Source: Pyrinomonadaceae bacterium
GTDB lineage: Bacteria > Acidobacteriota > Blastocatellia > Pyrinomonadales > Pyrinomonadaceae
DNA length: 11,821 bases
Assembly: GCA_014379075.1 (NCBI GenBank)
Contig: JACMMN010000297.1
Span: 1 to 11,821 of the forward strand
Reading direction: 5' to 3'
This document shows positions 1-6,132 of the stretch, one piece after another; position 1 is the stretch's first letter; every line of letters begins with the position of its first letter. Under the pieces are notes generated by a model. That model did not search any database and was not told the DNA's origin. It was given only the letters and a program-made list of their open reading frames with translations. Made by a program: the position numbers and the translations under genes.

Positions 1-65
1 GTGAGCCCGGCGTTAGCGGGAAGCGAAAGTCCGGGCTCGCCGCCGAACAGAATTTTTTTCAGCAT
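1..65 (-). CDS. N-terminal fragment of a minus-strand protein, possibly DoxX family
   Basis: Reading leftward from an ATG at position 65, 21 codons are open to the window edge, giving MLKKILFGGEPGLSLPANAGL. A GGAG Shine-Dalgarno sequence lies at 74-77, 8 nt before the ATG, which supports a real start. The peptide resembles the N-terminus of small DoxX-type membrane proteins (a short cytoplasmic lead with a GG..G.SL.AN.GL pattern before the first helix), but 21 residues are too few to be sure. The gene is divergent from the site-2 protease gene, so the 129-bp gap between them should hold both promoters. A weak candidate for this gene is TAAAAT (minus strand, 85-90) with TTGTGC (109-114), 18 bp apart. 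The 8-bp inverted repeat at 3-10 and 31-38 lies inside the coding sequence. Confidence 0.5.
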   Translation of the reverse strand, partial: MLKKILFGGEPGLSLPANAGL

Positions 66-194
66 CCGTTTTTCTCCAATGCAGATTTTATTTTGTGGTG
101 AAAGAATGGCACAATTTGACCGTAAAGACAATAGATAATTTGGTAATCTCGGACGCAAAATATTGCGGCCGCAGCTACATTTAGAGGTTGTGAA

Positions 195-887
195 ATGGGT
201 GAAATCGACTTAGCAAATCTTGTCAGTCATCTTGTTATCTACATGGTAGTTCTGCTTCTGGCGATTTCGGCACACGAAGCCGGCCACGCATGGATGTCTT
301 ACAAATTCGGTGACGACACGGCTTATATGCTCGGCCGCGTGACGCTGAATCCGGTGGTCCATACAGATCCGATAGGAACATTGCTGATTCCGATAGTCGC
401 TTTTATTTTGGGAACTGTCGGTGGAGCTTTGGGAAGTATTCCTTTGATCGGATGGGGCAAACCTACGCCGGTAAATCCGCGAAAATGGGAACGCTATAAA
501 TTAGCGAACGTCATGGTTTCCATAGCAGGCGTGTTGGCGAACTTGATTTTGCTCGCAATCGGTATTGTATTGGCAAAGATATTGATGACCCAGGGTTTTA
601 CTCCAAATGATTTCGGAGGCCGGTCGAGCAATCCGTTGGCGATATTTGTAAGTAATTTAATGGTTCTCAATTTGTCGTTGTTCGTTTTTAACTTACTTCC
701 ATTTCCGCCGCTGGACGGAAGCAAAATCCTCGCTACATTCTTACCTGCGAGTGCCGAGCCAATTTTGAATATGCTTGAGCAATTCGGTTTTTTAATCCTA
801 ATGTTTTTAATTTACATCGGAGTATTCAGCCTTATAATTTATCCTTTTAGGTTGGCCCTAAGATACATTCTGTTTGCGATTTATTGA
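195..887 (+). CDS. Site-2 protease family protein (peptidase M50, short form)
   Basis: A 230-residue integral membrane zinc metalloprotease. The zinc-binding HEAGH motif is at residues 27-31 in the first hydrophobic segment. The second family motif is at about 166-175 (NLLPFPPLDG), whose Asp174 should be the third metal ligand. Further hydrophobic segments lie at about 60-85, 105-130, 148-170 and 195-225, giving a five- to six-helix core. There is no PDZ or CBS domain, so this is the compact YwhC-like type rather than RseP. Family members cut transmembrane segments of regulatory proteins; the substrate here is unknown. AGAGG at 183-187 sits 7 nt before the ATG. trpS starts 4 bp after the stop, so the two are probably co-transcribed. 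A 10-bp palindrome TGCGGCCGCA (164-173) lies in the leader. Confidence 0.9.
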   Translation: MGEIDLANLVSHLVIYMVVLLLAISAHEAGHAWMSYKFGDDTAYMLGRVTLNPVVHTDPIGTLLIPIVAFILGTVGGALGSIPLIGWGKPTPVNPRKWERYKLANVMVSIAGVLANLILLAIGIVLAKILMTQGFTPNDFGGRSSNPLAIFVSNLMVLNLSLFVFNLLPFPPLDGSKILATFLPASAEPILNMLEQFGFLILMFLIYIGVFSLIIYPFRLALRYILFAIY

Positions 888-891
888 TTAA

Positions 892-1869
892 ATGAAAAAA
901 CGCATCTTCAGCGGCGCTCAGCCGACCGGGCAGCTTCACATAGGAAACTATCTCGGCGCTTTGAAAAACTGGGTGGCGCTGCAGGACGAATACGAAAGTT
1001 TTTACTGCATTGTAAACCTTCACGCGATCACGCTGCCGCAGAACCCAAAGGTTTTGCGTCAAAAAACGCTCGATCTCGCCCGCATCTATCTCGCCGCGGG
1101 AATCGATCCTGAGAAATCTACGATCTTTATTCAGTCTGATGTTCCCGAACACGCGGAGCTGACCTGGATTCTGTCGTGCATTGCCCGCATGGGTGAGCTC
1201 GAACGCATGACTCAGTACAAGGACAAGGGTAAAGGTAACAGCGAACGTGCCGGTGTAGGACTTTTTACATATCCGGTTCTGATGGCGTCGGATATTCTGC
1301 TTTATCAAACCGATCTAGTCCCAGTTGGCCAGGACCAAAAACAACATCTCGAACTGACTCGTGATCTCGCCGAAAGATTTAACCGAGATTTCGGCGAAAC
1401 GTTTACGATTCCCGAGCCTTTTATCCCGCCGGTCGGTGCAAACATCCTATCGCTGCAAGAGCCGACGAAAAAGATGTCCAAATCGGATGAAAATGCGAAC
1501 GGCTCGATATTTCTGCTCGACGACGCCGACACGATCACCAAAAAGATCAAACGCGCCGTAACCGATTCAGGCACAGAAATAAATTTTGACGATTCGCGGC
1601 CCGCGATCAAGAATCTGCTCACGATCTTTCAACTTCTGACCGGAAAATCCGCTTCCGAATGCGAAACCCATTTTGCAGGCAAAGGCTACGGTCATTTTAA
1701 AACCGAATTGGCGGAAACAGTTGTAGAATTCCTCCGTCCGTTTCAAGATAGAGTTAAAGAATTCGACGACGCGGCACTCGATGCGATTCTCAAACCGGGA
1801 GCGGAAAAAGCCAGAAGCATCGCCAGCGATACGCTAAAGTCTGTTTATAAAAAGGTAGGAATTGCCTAA
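892..1869 (+). CDS. trpS: Tryptophan--tRNA ligase
   Basis: A cytoplasmic class I aminoacyl-tRNA synthetase that charges tRNA-Trp with tryptophan using ATP. The 325 residues match the usual bacterial TrpRS length. The class I HIGH-type signature is HIGN at residues 16-19, inside PTGQLHIGNYLGAL. The second ATP-binding signature KMSKS is at 194-198. The segments MASDILLY (about 131-138) and PVGQDQKQH (about 144-152) are typical of the tryptophan-binding and interface region. No Shine-Dalgarno sequence is visible before the ATG; only 4 bp separate it from the protease stop, so translational coupling is likely. The end of the gene carries GGTAGGA (1854-1860), which serves as ribosome binding site for the next gene. 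No leader or T-box-like element was seen. Confidence 0.97.
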   Translation: MKKRIFSGAQPTGQLHIGNYLGALKNWVALQDEYESFYCIVNLHAITLPQNPKVLRQKTLDLARIYLAAGIDPEKSTIFIQSDVPEHAELTWILSCIARMGELERMTQYKDKGKGNSERAGVGLFTYPVLMASDILLYQTDLVPVGQDQKQHLELTRDLAERFNRDFGETFTIPEPFIPPVGANILSLQEPTKKMSKSDENANGSIFLLDDADTITKKIKRAVTDSGTEINFDDSRPAIKNLLTIFQLLTGKSASECETHFAGKGYGHFKTELAETVVEFLRPFQDRVKEFDDAALDAILKPGAEKARSIASDTLKSVYKKVGIA

Positions 1870-2223
1870 ATGAAAATCACAGTTTACGAAAAGCCGACCT
1901 GCACGACCTGCCGCAATCTCGCGGTTCTGCTTCGCGAAAACGGCATCGATTACGACAAGGTTAATTATTTCATCGATCCTTTGACTGAAGCTCAGATCAA
2001 GAGCCTTCTCAAGAAAGCCGGGCTGACTGCATTCGAAGTTTTGCGAAAGAACGAGCCTATTGCTAAGGATCTTGGCATCACATCGGAAACGCCTAACGAT
2101 GACATCATAAAGTTTATCGCTGCAAACCCAAGCATATTACAGCGGCCTATCGTCGAAGTCGGCGAACGTGCGGTGCTTGCAAGGCCGGTTGAAAAGGCTT
2201 TGGAGTTGATAAAGGCATGCTGA
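1870..2223 (+). CDS. arsC: ArsC-family reductase (arsenate reductase, glutaredoxin type)
   Basis: A 117-residue thioredoxin-fold protein of the ArsC/Spx/YffB family. The N-terminus KPTCTTCRN places Cys11 where E. coli plasmid ArsC has its catalytic Cys12. The three arginines that bind arsenate in ArsC (Arg60, Arg94, Arg107) have counterparts at Arg59, Arg92 (QRPIVE) and Arg105 (ARPVEKAL), with nearly the same spacings. Cys14 makes a CxxC pair, as in Spx, where ArsC has Ser. The ATG directly follows the trpS stop, and GGTAGGA lies 9 nt upstream. There is no arsR, arsB or other arsenic gene nearby. The biological substrate could therefore be something other than arsenate; a Spx-like regulator is less likely because all three arginines are kept. 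Confidence 0.82.
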   Translation: MKITVYEKPTCTTCRNLAVLLRENGIDYDKVNYFIDPLTEAQIKSLLKKAGLTAFEVLRKNEPIAKDLGITSETPNDDIIKFIAANPSILQRPIVEVGERAVLARPVEKALELIKAC

Positions 2224-2240
2224 TTATTTCAGGCGCTCAT

Positions 2241-2300
2241 TGTGTTCACGCTTCAGCGTGCTTCTTCGTAAAGCAAAAGACAGTCTAAAGTTTGAACTCA
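2241..2300 (+). repeat. Dispersed palindromic repeat, copy 1
   Basis: This 60-bp segment is related to the one at 5442-5505. It is bounded by an imperfect inverted repeat (TGTGTTCA at 2241-2248, TGAACTCA at 2293-2300, one mismatch). Next to the left arm is a 14-nt hairpin CACGCTTCAGCGTG (2247-2260). The right half, with CTAAAG, is less symmetric than in copy 2. It lies between arsC and the DUF2237 gene on the same strand and overlaps a TTG that could otherwise extend DUF2237. No T-run follows, so it is not a standard intrinsic terminator. Confidence 0.6.
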
Positions 2301-2309
2301 AAACTAATT

Positions 2310-2720
2310 ATGAGCAACACAAACGGAAATGGTAACGGCAACGGGCATCGTCCGAAGCCGAAAAACGTCCTCGGCGGCGAACTGAAAAGCTGCTGCACAG
2401 ATCCAATGACTGGATTTTACCGCGACGGATATTGCCGCACGGGCGCCGACGACACGGGCCGACACACAGTCTGCATACTTGCGACTGATGAATTTCTGAG
2501 ATTTTCTAGGTCAGTCGGGAACGATCTCTCGACGCCGATGCCGCAATATTCTTTTCCGGGCGTCAAGGAAGGCGATAAATGGTGTCTATGCGTTTTGCGA
2601 TGGCGTGAGGCTCTCGATGCAGGCATGGCCCCGCAAGTCATTTTGGAAGCCTGCCACGAATCTGTCCTGAAGATCGTGAGTCTGGATGACCTGCAAAACC
2701 ACGCGGCCGTTGAGGGTTAG
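2310..2720 (+). CDS. DUF2237 family protein
   Basis: A 136-residue protein of an uncharacterised but widespread soluble family (DUF2237, COG3651). The core begins at NVLGGELKSCCTDPMTGFYRDG (about 19-40) and continues through CRTG, NDLSTPMPQY, FPGVKEGDKWCLC and LEACHE, all family hallmarks. Cysteines at 28, 29, 42, 55, 92, 94 and 115 suggest metal binding or redox chemistry, though no function is established. The first 18 residues are a low-complexity tail with four Asn-Gly repeats. I chose the ATG at 2310; an in-frame TTG at 2292 lies inside the upstream palindromic repeat and is unlikely to be used. No clear ribosome binding site precedes the ATG. The stop codon directly abuts the ATG of the DinB-fold gene. 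Confidence 0.88.
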   Translation: MSNTNGNGNGNGHRPKPKNVLGGELKSCCTDPMTGFYRDGYCRTGADDTGRHTVCILATDEFLRFSRSVGNDLSTPMPQYSFPGVKEGDKWCLCVLRWREALDAGMAPQVILEACHESVLKIVSLDDLQNHAAVEG

Positions 2721-3188
2721 ATGCAAACTGTCGAACACTTGCGAGAGCTTTTTGCTTACAACGATTGGGCAAACCGCCGGATAATAGTCGCATTAAAGAA
2801 CAATGCTTCCGAAAAAGCCCTGCGAATCCTGGCCCATTCCCTTATCACGGAAAAAGAGTATTACGAACGGCTTTACGGAAAAGACTCAAGCGGCTTTGAT
2901 TTCTGGCCGGGCTTGTCAATCGATGAATGCGGCGGGTTAGCACGCGAGTCGGCTGAAGCTTTTGAAAAGTTGCTGAGGAGATTTGAGGACGAAGGCCTCG
3001 ATATTCGAACACGATACAGGACCAGTGAAGGCGTTCCGTGCGAGAACAGCTACAGAGAACTTCTAACGCATGTTCTTTTCCACTCGTCCACCCATCGCGG
3101 GAATATTATACTGAAACTTCGTGAAGAAGGCTTCGAACCGCCAAAGATCGACTACATAATCTATCTGCGTGAAACGAAATATGTTTAG
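2721..3188 (+). CDS. DinB/YfiT-fold metal-dependent protein
   Basis: A 155-residue four-helix-bundle protein of the DinB superfamily. The helix-1 signature YNDWANRRI is at 13-21. The likely metal-binding histidines are His39 in the second helix and His121 and His125 in the C-terminal motif HxxxHxxxHRGN (117-128). This matches the HRGQ-type ending of the family, with Asn in place of Gln. Members include DNA-damage-inducible proteins and thiol-dependent transferases (bacillithiol, mycothiol or glutathione S-transferases); the substrate cannot be read from sequence. GAGGG at 2712-2716, in the end of the DUF2237 gene, is 4 nt before the ATG, and the genes abut without a gap, so the two are very probably co-translated. 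Confidence 0.85.
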   Translation: MQTVEHLRELFAYNDWANRRIIVALKNNASEKALRILAHSLITEKEYYERLYGKDSSGFDFWPGLSIDECGGLARESAEAFEKLLRRFEDEGLDIRTRYRTSEGVPCENSYRELLTHVLFHSSTHRGNIILKLREEGFEPPKIDYIIYLRETKYV

Positions 3189-3220
3189 TAAATCGAATAG
3201 CTAGCCCTTCCGCATTGCCA

Positions 3221-3991
3221 ATGGAAGAGCAAATAGAACAATTTACCTTCGATTTTTACAAGGAAACCGCGCATATCGACGCTGGTTCCGGGGATCAATT
3301 AAAGCTGACGCTCGGTGAATTTGCCGGGCCGCTCGATCTGCTTTTATTTCTTATAAAGCAGGAGCAGGCAAACATCTTTGACATCCCGATTTCCCGGATC
3401 GCGGGCGAATATCTTCGCTATATCCGTCTGATGAAGGAAATGGACATCGCAATCGCTGCCGATTTTATTGTCATGGCCGCCACGCTGATCGAAATTAAAT
3501 CGAAGATGCTGCTGCCGCGTGAGATAGCCGCGGAAGACGGCGAAGATATCGACGATCCCAGAAAAGAGCTTGTCGACCGGCTGCTGGAATACGAAAAGTT
3601 CAAAGCAGCTGCGGAGATGCTGTACGAGCGAACAACGATAGAGCAGGCCGTTTTTACACGCGGACCTATCGAATCGGACGAAAACAACGCGGAGATCAAT
3701 GCCACGGTATTCGATCTGCTGTCGGTTTTTCAGAAAATACTTTCGCGTCACACCGAAGAGGTCATGATGGAAATACATCGTGAGGAAATTTCGCTTGCAG
3801 ATATGTTAAAGACATTGAGAAAGCGGATCTTCGATGAATCAGAACTCGATCTGGCGAGATTTTTCGACGAGATGCACAATAAAAGAGAATTGGTGACCGC
3901 CTTTATGGCTGTGCTCGAAATCGTCCGTACGGAAAGCGTGAAATTGGTGCAGCGAACTACGTTTGGAACCATTGTTTTGCGCAAGATCTAG
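3221..3991 (+). CDS. scpA: Segregation and condensation protein A
   Basis: A 256-residue kleisin subunit of the bacterial condensin Smc-ScpAB, which bridges the SMC heads and binds a ScpB dimer to compact and segregate chromosomes. The N-terminal signature is clear: LKLTLGEFAGPLDLLLFLI, then NIFDIPISRIAGEYL and AADFIVMAATLIEIKSKMLLP. The acidic linker and the C-terminal winged-helix region (about 180-256, ending TTFGTIVLRKI) are complete. I chose the ATG at 3221; a TTG at 3215 in the same frame would add only two residues. There is no obvious Shine-Dalgarno sequence. The gene begins 32 bp after the DinB-fold gene, and scpB starts 16 bp after its stop. Smc itself is not in the window. Confidence 0.95.
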   Translation: MEEQIEQFTFDFYKETAHIDAGSGDQLKLTLGEFAGPLDLLLFLIKQEQANIFDIPISRIAGEYLRYIRLMKEMDIAIAADFIVMAATLIEIKSKMLLPREIAAEDGEDIDDPRKELVDRLLEYEKFKAAAEMLYERTTIEQAVFTRGPIESDENNAEINATVFDLLSVFQKILSRHTEEVMMEIHREEISLADMLKTLRKRIFDESELDLARFFDEMHNKRELVTAFMAVLEIVRTESVKLVQRTTFGTIVLRKI

Positions 3992-4007
3992 ACGGCCTGG
4001 ATCAGTT

Positions 4008-4565
4008 ATGGAAGTAAGTAGCGAAATAGAAAAATCGAGAAGTGCGATCGAGCTCGCCGCCGTGATCGAGGCACTCATCTTCGTATCGGATGAGCCGATC
4101 ACCTCGAGACTTTTGAGTGAAGTGATCAGCGAGGACCGCGAAATCGTGGAAACCGTGCTCCAGGCACTCAAAATTGATTATGAGAAGCGCGATAGCGGCT
4201 TGCAGATACGCGAGATCGCCGGCGGCTGGCAGATATCGACGCGGACGGAATATCATGACGAGGTCAGGCAGTTTCTTAAAACGCGGCCTTCAGCAAAGCT
4301 GTCGCTCGCATCGCTAGAAACACTTGCCGTCATAGCCTATAAGCAGCCGGTCACGGTTCCCGAGATCCTCGAGATTCGCGGCGTCCAATCTGTTTCGGCG
4401 ATAAAGACGCTACTCGAAAAACGTTTAATTATCACTAAAGGTCACAAGGAAACAGTCGGGCGGCCGATGCAGTATGGCACTTCCAAGGACTTCTTGATTC
4501 AGTTCGGTTTGAAGGATATTAACGAATTGCCAAGCATTGAAGATTTTGCGGATCTTGTTTCCTGA
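4008..4565 (+). CDS. scpB: Segregation and condensation protein B
   Basis: A 185-residue partner of ScpA in the Smc-ScpAB complex, a dimer built from two winged-helix domains. Recognisable segments are IEALIFVSDEPITSRLLSEV (about 20-39, first winged helix) and SLASLETLAVIAYKQPVTVPEI followed by IRGV, the GRP turn and the ending FGLKDINELPSIEDF (second winged helix and tail). The ATG at 4008 is preferred. An upstream in-frame TTG at 3963 would overlap scpA by 29 bp and add 15 residues unlike the family. A weak GGA at 3999-4001 is the only ribosome-binding candidate. It is probably co-transcribed with scpA and the pseudouridine synthase gene. Confidence 0.95.
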   Translation: MEVSSEIEKSRSAIELAAVIEALIFVSDEPITSRLLSEVISEDREIVETVLQALKIDYEKRDSGLQIREIAGGWQISTRTEYHDEVRQFLKTRPSAKLSLASLETLAVIAYKQPVTVPEILEIRGVQSVSAIKTLLEKRLIITKGHKETVGRPMQYGTSKDFLIQFGLKDINELPSIEDFADLVS

Positions 4566-4617
4566 CTCCGTACCACCGCCGCGGCAGGTCGTACCGAGCC
4601 GTGCTAAGATTGATCTG

Positions 4618-5433
4618 ATGCAAGAAAGATTACAAAAACTTATCGCCCAAGCCGGGATCGCTTCGCGCCGCCATGCTGAGGAATTGATCGCTTCCGGTGA
4701 AGTGACCGTCAACGGCGAAATTATCACGACGCTCGGCACAAAGGCCGACCCCGATGCTGACCACATCAAGGTAAACGGAAAGCTGATCAATCCCGCCCTC
4801 AAAAAACGTGAGAACGTATACATATTGCTTAATAAACCAAAAGGCTATTTATCCAGTGCTGCTGATCCGGAAGGCAGAAAACTTGTAACAGATCTCGTCA
4901 AAGGCTATGGGAAACTTCACCCTGTCGGACGGCTCGATTACAACACCGAAGGCCTGATAATTTTGACAAATGATGGCGATTTTACAAATTTTGTTGCGGC
5001 ATCGAGAACGATTCCGAAAGTTTATGAAGTAAAGGTAAAAGGCTTGCCGACGAATGTTGGCATCAATAAATTACGCCGCGGATTAAGACTCGAAGACGGA
5101 TTCAAAACGGCCCCCGCCGAGATCAAAGATCTTTTGCCGACGGACAAGAACGGCTGGTACGAAGTCGTTCTATACGAAGGCCACAATCAGCAGATCCGCA
5201 AGATGTTCGATGCCATCGGCCATTCGGTGGTCAAACTCCGTCGGATCGCGATTGGTAATATCCGTGACAATAAATCTTTGGCCGGCACTTCGCGCAAGTT
5301 GATGGCGGACGAGGTAGCAGATCTGTTGACTCCGAAGAAAAAAGCCGCCGCGGTTTCTAAAACTGAACCCCAGAAACTCAAACGGCCCTCGCGGTCGGTA
5401 AAACCGAAAAGGCCGAAAAGGACTTTTAGATAA
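4618..5433 (+). CDS. rluB: RluB/RsuA-family rRNA pseudouridine synthase
   Basis: A 271-residue enzyme that isomerises uridine to pseudouridine, most likely in 23S rRNA, as for RluB or B. subtilis YpuL next to scpAB. An S4 RNA-binding domain covers residues 1 to about 60 (LQKLIAQAGIASRRHAEELI, then GEVTVNG). The catalytic motif GRLDYNTEGLIILTNDG puts the nucleophile at Asp107. The C-terminus from about 240 is a Lys/Arg/Pro-rich basic tail, probably disordered and RNA-binding. I chose the ATG at 4618, right before the S4 domain; the in-frame TTG at 4537 overlaps scpB and adds 27 unrelated residues. The 52-bp gap after scpB has no clear Shine-Dalgarno sequence. RluB versus RluE/RsuA specificity is inferred from synteny, not proven. 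Confidence 0.9.
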   Translation: MQERLQKLIAQAGIASRRHAEELIASGEVTVNGEIITTLGTKADPDADHIKVNGKLINPALKKRENVYILLNKPKGYLSSAADPEGRKLVTDLVKGYGKLHPVGRLDYNTEGLIILTNDGDFTNFVAASRTIPKVYEVKVKGLPTNVGINKLRRGLRLEDGFKTAPAEIKDLLPTDKNGWYEVVLYEGHNQQIRKMFDAIGHSVVKLRRIAIGNIRDNKSLAGTSRKLMADEVADLLTPKKKAAAVSKTEPQKLKRPSRSVKPKRPKRTFR

Positions 5434-5441
5434 TCAATTGC

Positions 5442-5505
5442 TCTGAGTTCACGCTTCAGCGTGTCTCTTCGTTAACCGGCAGACAAGCTAAAGCTCGAAC
5501 TCAGA
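5442..5505 (+). repeat. Dispersed palindromic repeat, copy 2
   Basis: A 64-bp palindromic element with perfect 9-bp outer arms TCTGAGTTC (5442-5450) and GAACTCAGA (5497-5505). Inside, the 14-nt hairpin CACGCTTCAGCGTG (5450-5463) is identical to that of the copy at 2241-2300. The mirror half contains a second smaller hairpin around AAGCTAAAGCT (5485-5495). The two halves also pair with each other imperfectly over about 22 bp around a 14-nt loop. It sits in the 82-bp gap between convergent genes (rluB and the CoA-binding protein), where a two-way transcription stop would be useful, but no T-run is present on either side. Confidence 0.65.
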
Positions 5506-5515
5506 ACGGCTTGCA

Positions 5516-5956
5516 TCACGCCATTAACGTCCGGTGCTCTACCATCAAACATAAATCCTGTACGACCTGAATCCCGGCTTCGGCCAATGTTTGGGCGACC
5601 TCGTCGTTCCGGATGCCCAACTGAAACCAAACAGCCTTTGGCTTCTTCGCCAAAATTTCGGCAGTATGTTTGCGAATATCCTCCGAACGTCTAAAAACAT
5701 TCAGCAGATCGATCTTGCCGGGAACATCATTCAGATTCCGGTAAACCTTACGACCCAAAATCTCTGTCACATCCGGGTAATAAACCGGCACGGGAACAAT
5801 CTCGTATCCGACGTCAGCCATGTATTTCGATACATAGAAAGCCGGCTGGCTGGCGTGCGATTCGGGTTTGATGCCGAGCACGGCGATGATTCGGGCCGTT
5901 CCGAGCAGGTCTTTTAACTGCTCGTCTGTCGTTAAAAGGTTCTCTTTCCAATTCAT
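5516..5956 (-). CDS. CoA-binding protein (YccU-like Rossmann fold)
   Basis: A 146-residue single-domain protein of the CoA_binding_2 family, like E. coli YccU, with the same fold as the nucleotide-binding domain of succinyl-CoA synthetase alpha. The first strand and turn are ARIIAVLGIKPESHASQ (21-37). The middle strand is VGYEIVPVPVYYPDV, followed by GRKVYRNLNDVPGKIDLLNVFR. The C-terminal signature is AVWFQLGIRNDEVAQTLAEAGIQVVQDLC with MVEHR. Family members bind CoA; no reaction has been assigned. The ATG at 5956 gives the normal family length. Only a short AGAG, one base before the ATG, resembles a ribosome binding site. The gene is convergent with rluB and divergent from the acyl-CoA dehydrogenase gene. 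Confidence 0.9.
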   Translation of the reverse strand: MNWKENLLTTDEQLKDLLGTARIIAVLGIKPESHASQPAFYVSKYMADVGYEIVPVPVYYPDVTEILGRKVYRNLNDVPGKIDLLNVFRRSEDIRKHTAEILAKKPKAVWFQLGIRNDEVAQTLAEAGIQVVQDLCLMVEHRTLMA

Positions 5957-6053
5957 TCTCTAATTTTAACGGCAAATCGCTGCGAGTCCAAATATATAAC
6001 TCGCCCGACGAACTCTCCCGAGTCCTCCACCCTTGAACCGCGAAGAAGCGTTT

Positions 6054-6067
6054 CGGACTGAAGTCCG
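6054..6067. repeat. GA-centred 14-nt palindrome in a divergent intergenic region
   Basis: CGGACTGAAGTCCG is a perfect 6-bp inverted repeat around a GA spacer. It has the same architecture (..CT-GA-AG..) as the hairpin in the two longer repeats at 2241-2300 and 5442-5505, read on the minus strand. It lies in the 176-bp gap between the CoA-binding and acyl-CoA dehydrogenase genes, upstream of the candidate promoter. It may be a solo copy of a dispersed short palindrome. Confidence 0.4.
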
Positions 6068-6078
6068 CATCCGAAAAT

Positions 6079-6110
6079 TTGTCTACCGCTCAAAATTATG
6101 GCAATATAAT
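6079..6110 (+). promoter_or_regulatory. Candidate promoter of the acyl-CoA dehydrogenase gene
   Basis: A perfect sigma-70-type -10 hexamer TATAAT lies at 6105-6110. The only TTG-type -35 candidate is TTGTCT at 6079-6084, with a 20-bp spacer that is longer than the optimal 17. If the -10 is used, transcription would start near 6117, giving a leader of only about 16 nt before the ATG at 6133 with no Shine-Dalgarno sequence. Confidence 0.35.
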
Positions 6111-6132
6111 CAATATTTATACCGCAAATATT

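Noticed and set aside
3..38. GC-rich 8-bp inverted repeat GAGCCCGG/CCGGGCTC as a terminator or REP element
   Set aside because: It lies within a convincing minus-strand N-terminal coding sequence with its own ribosome site, and no T-run follows.
107..121. TGGCAC...TTGAC resembling a sigma-54 promoter before the protease gene
   Set aside because: The -12 element would read CC rather than GC at the required 10-bp spacing from GG, so the essential dinucleotide is missing.
847..1308. 153-codon minus-strand open frame opposite trpS
   Set aside because: It is an antisense shadow of the trpS coding sequence, without family features.
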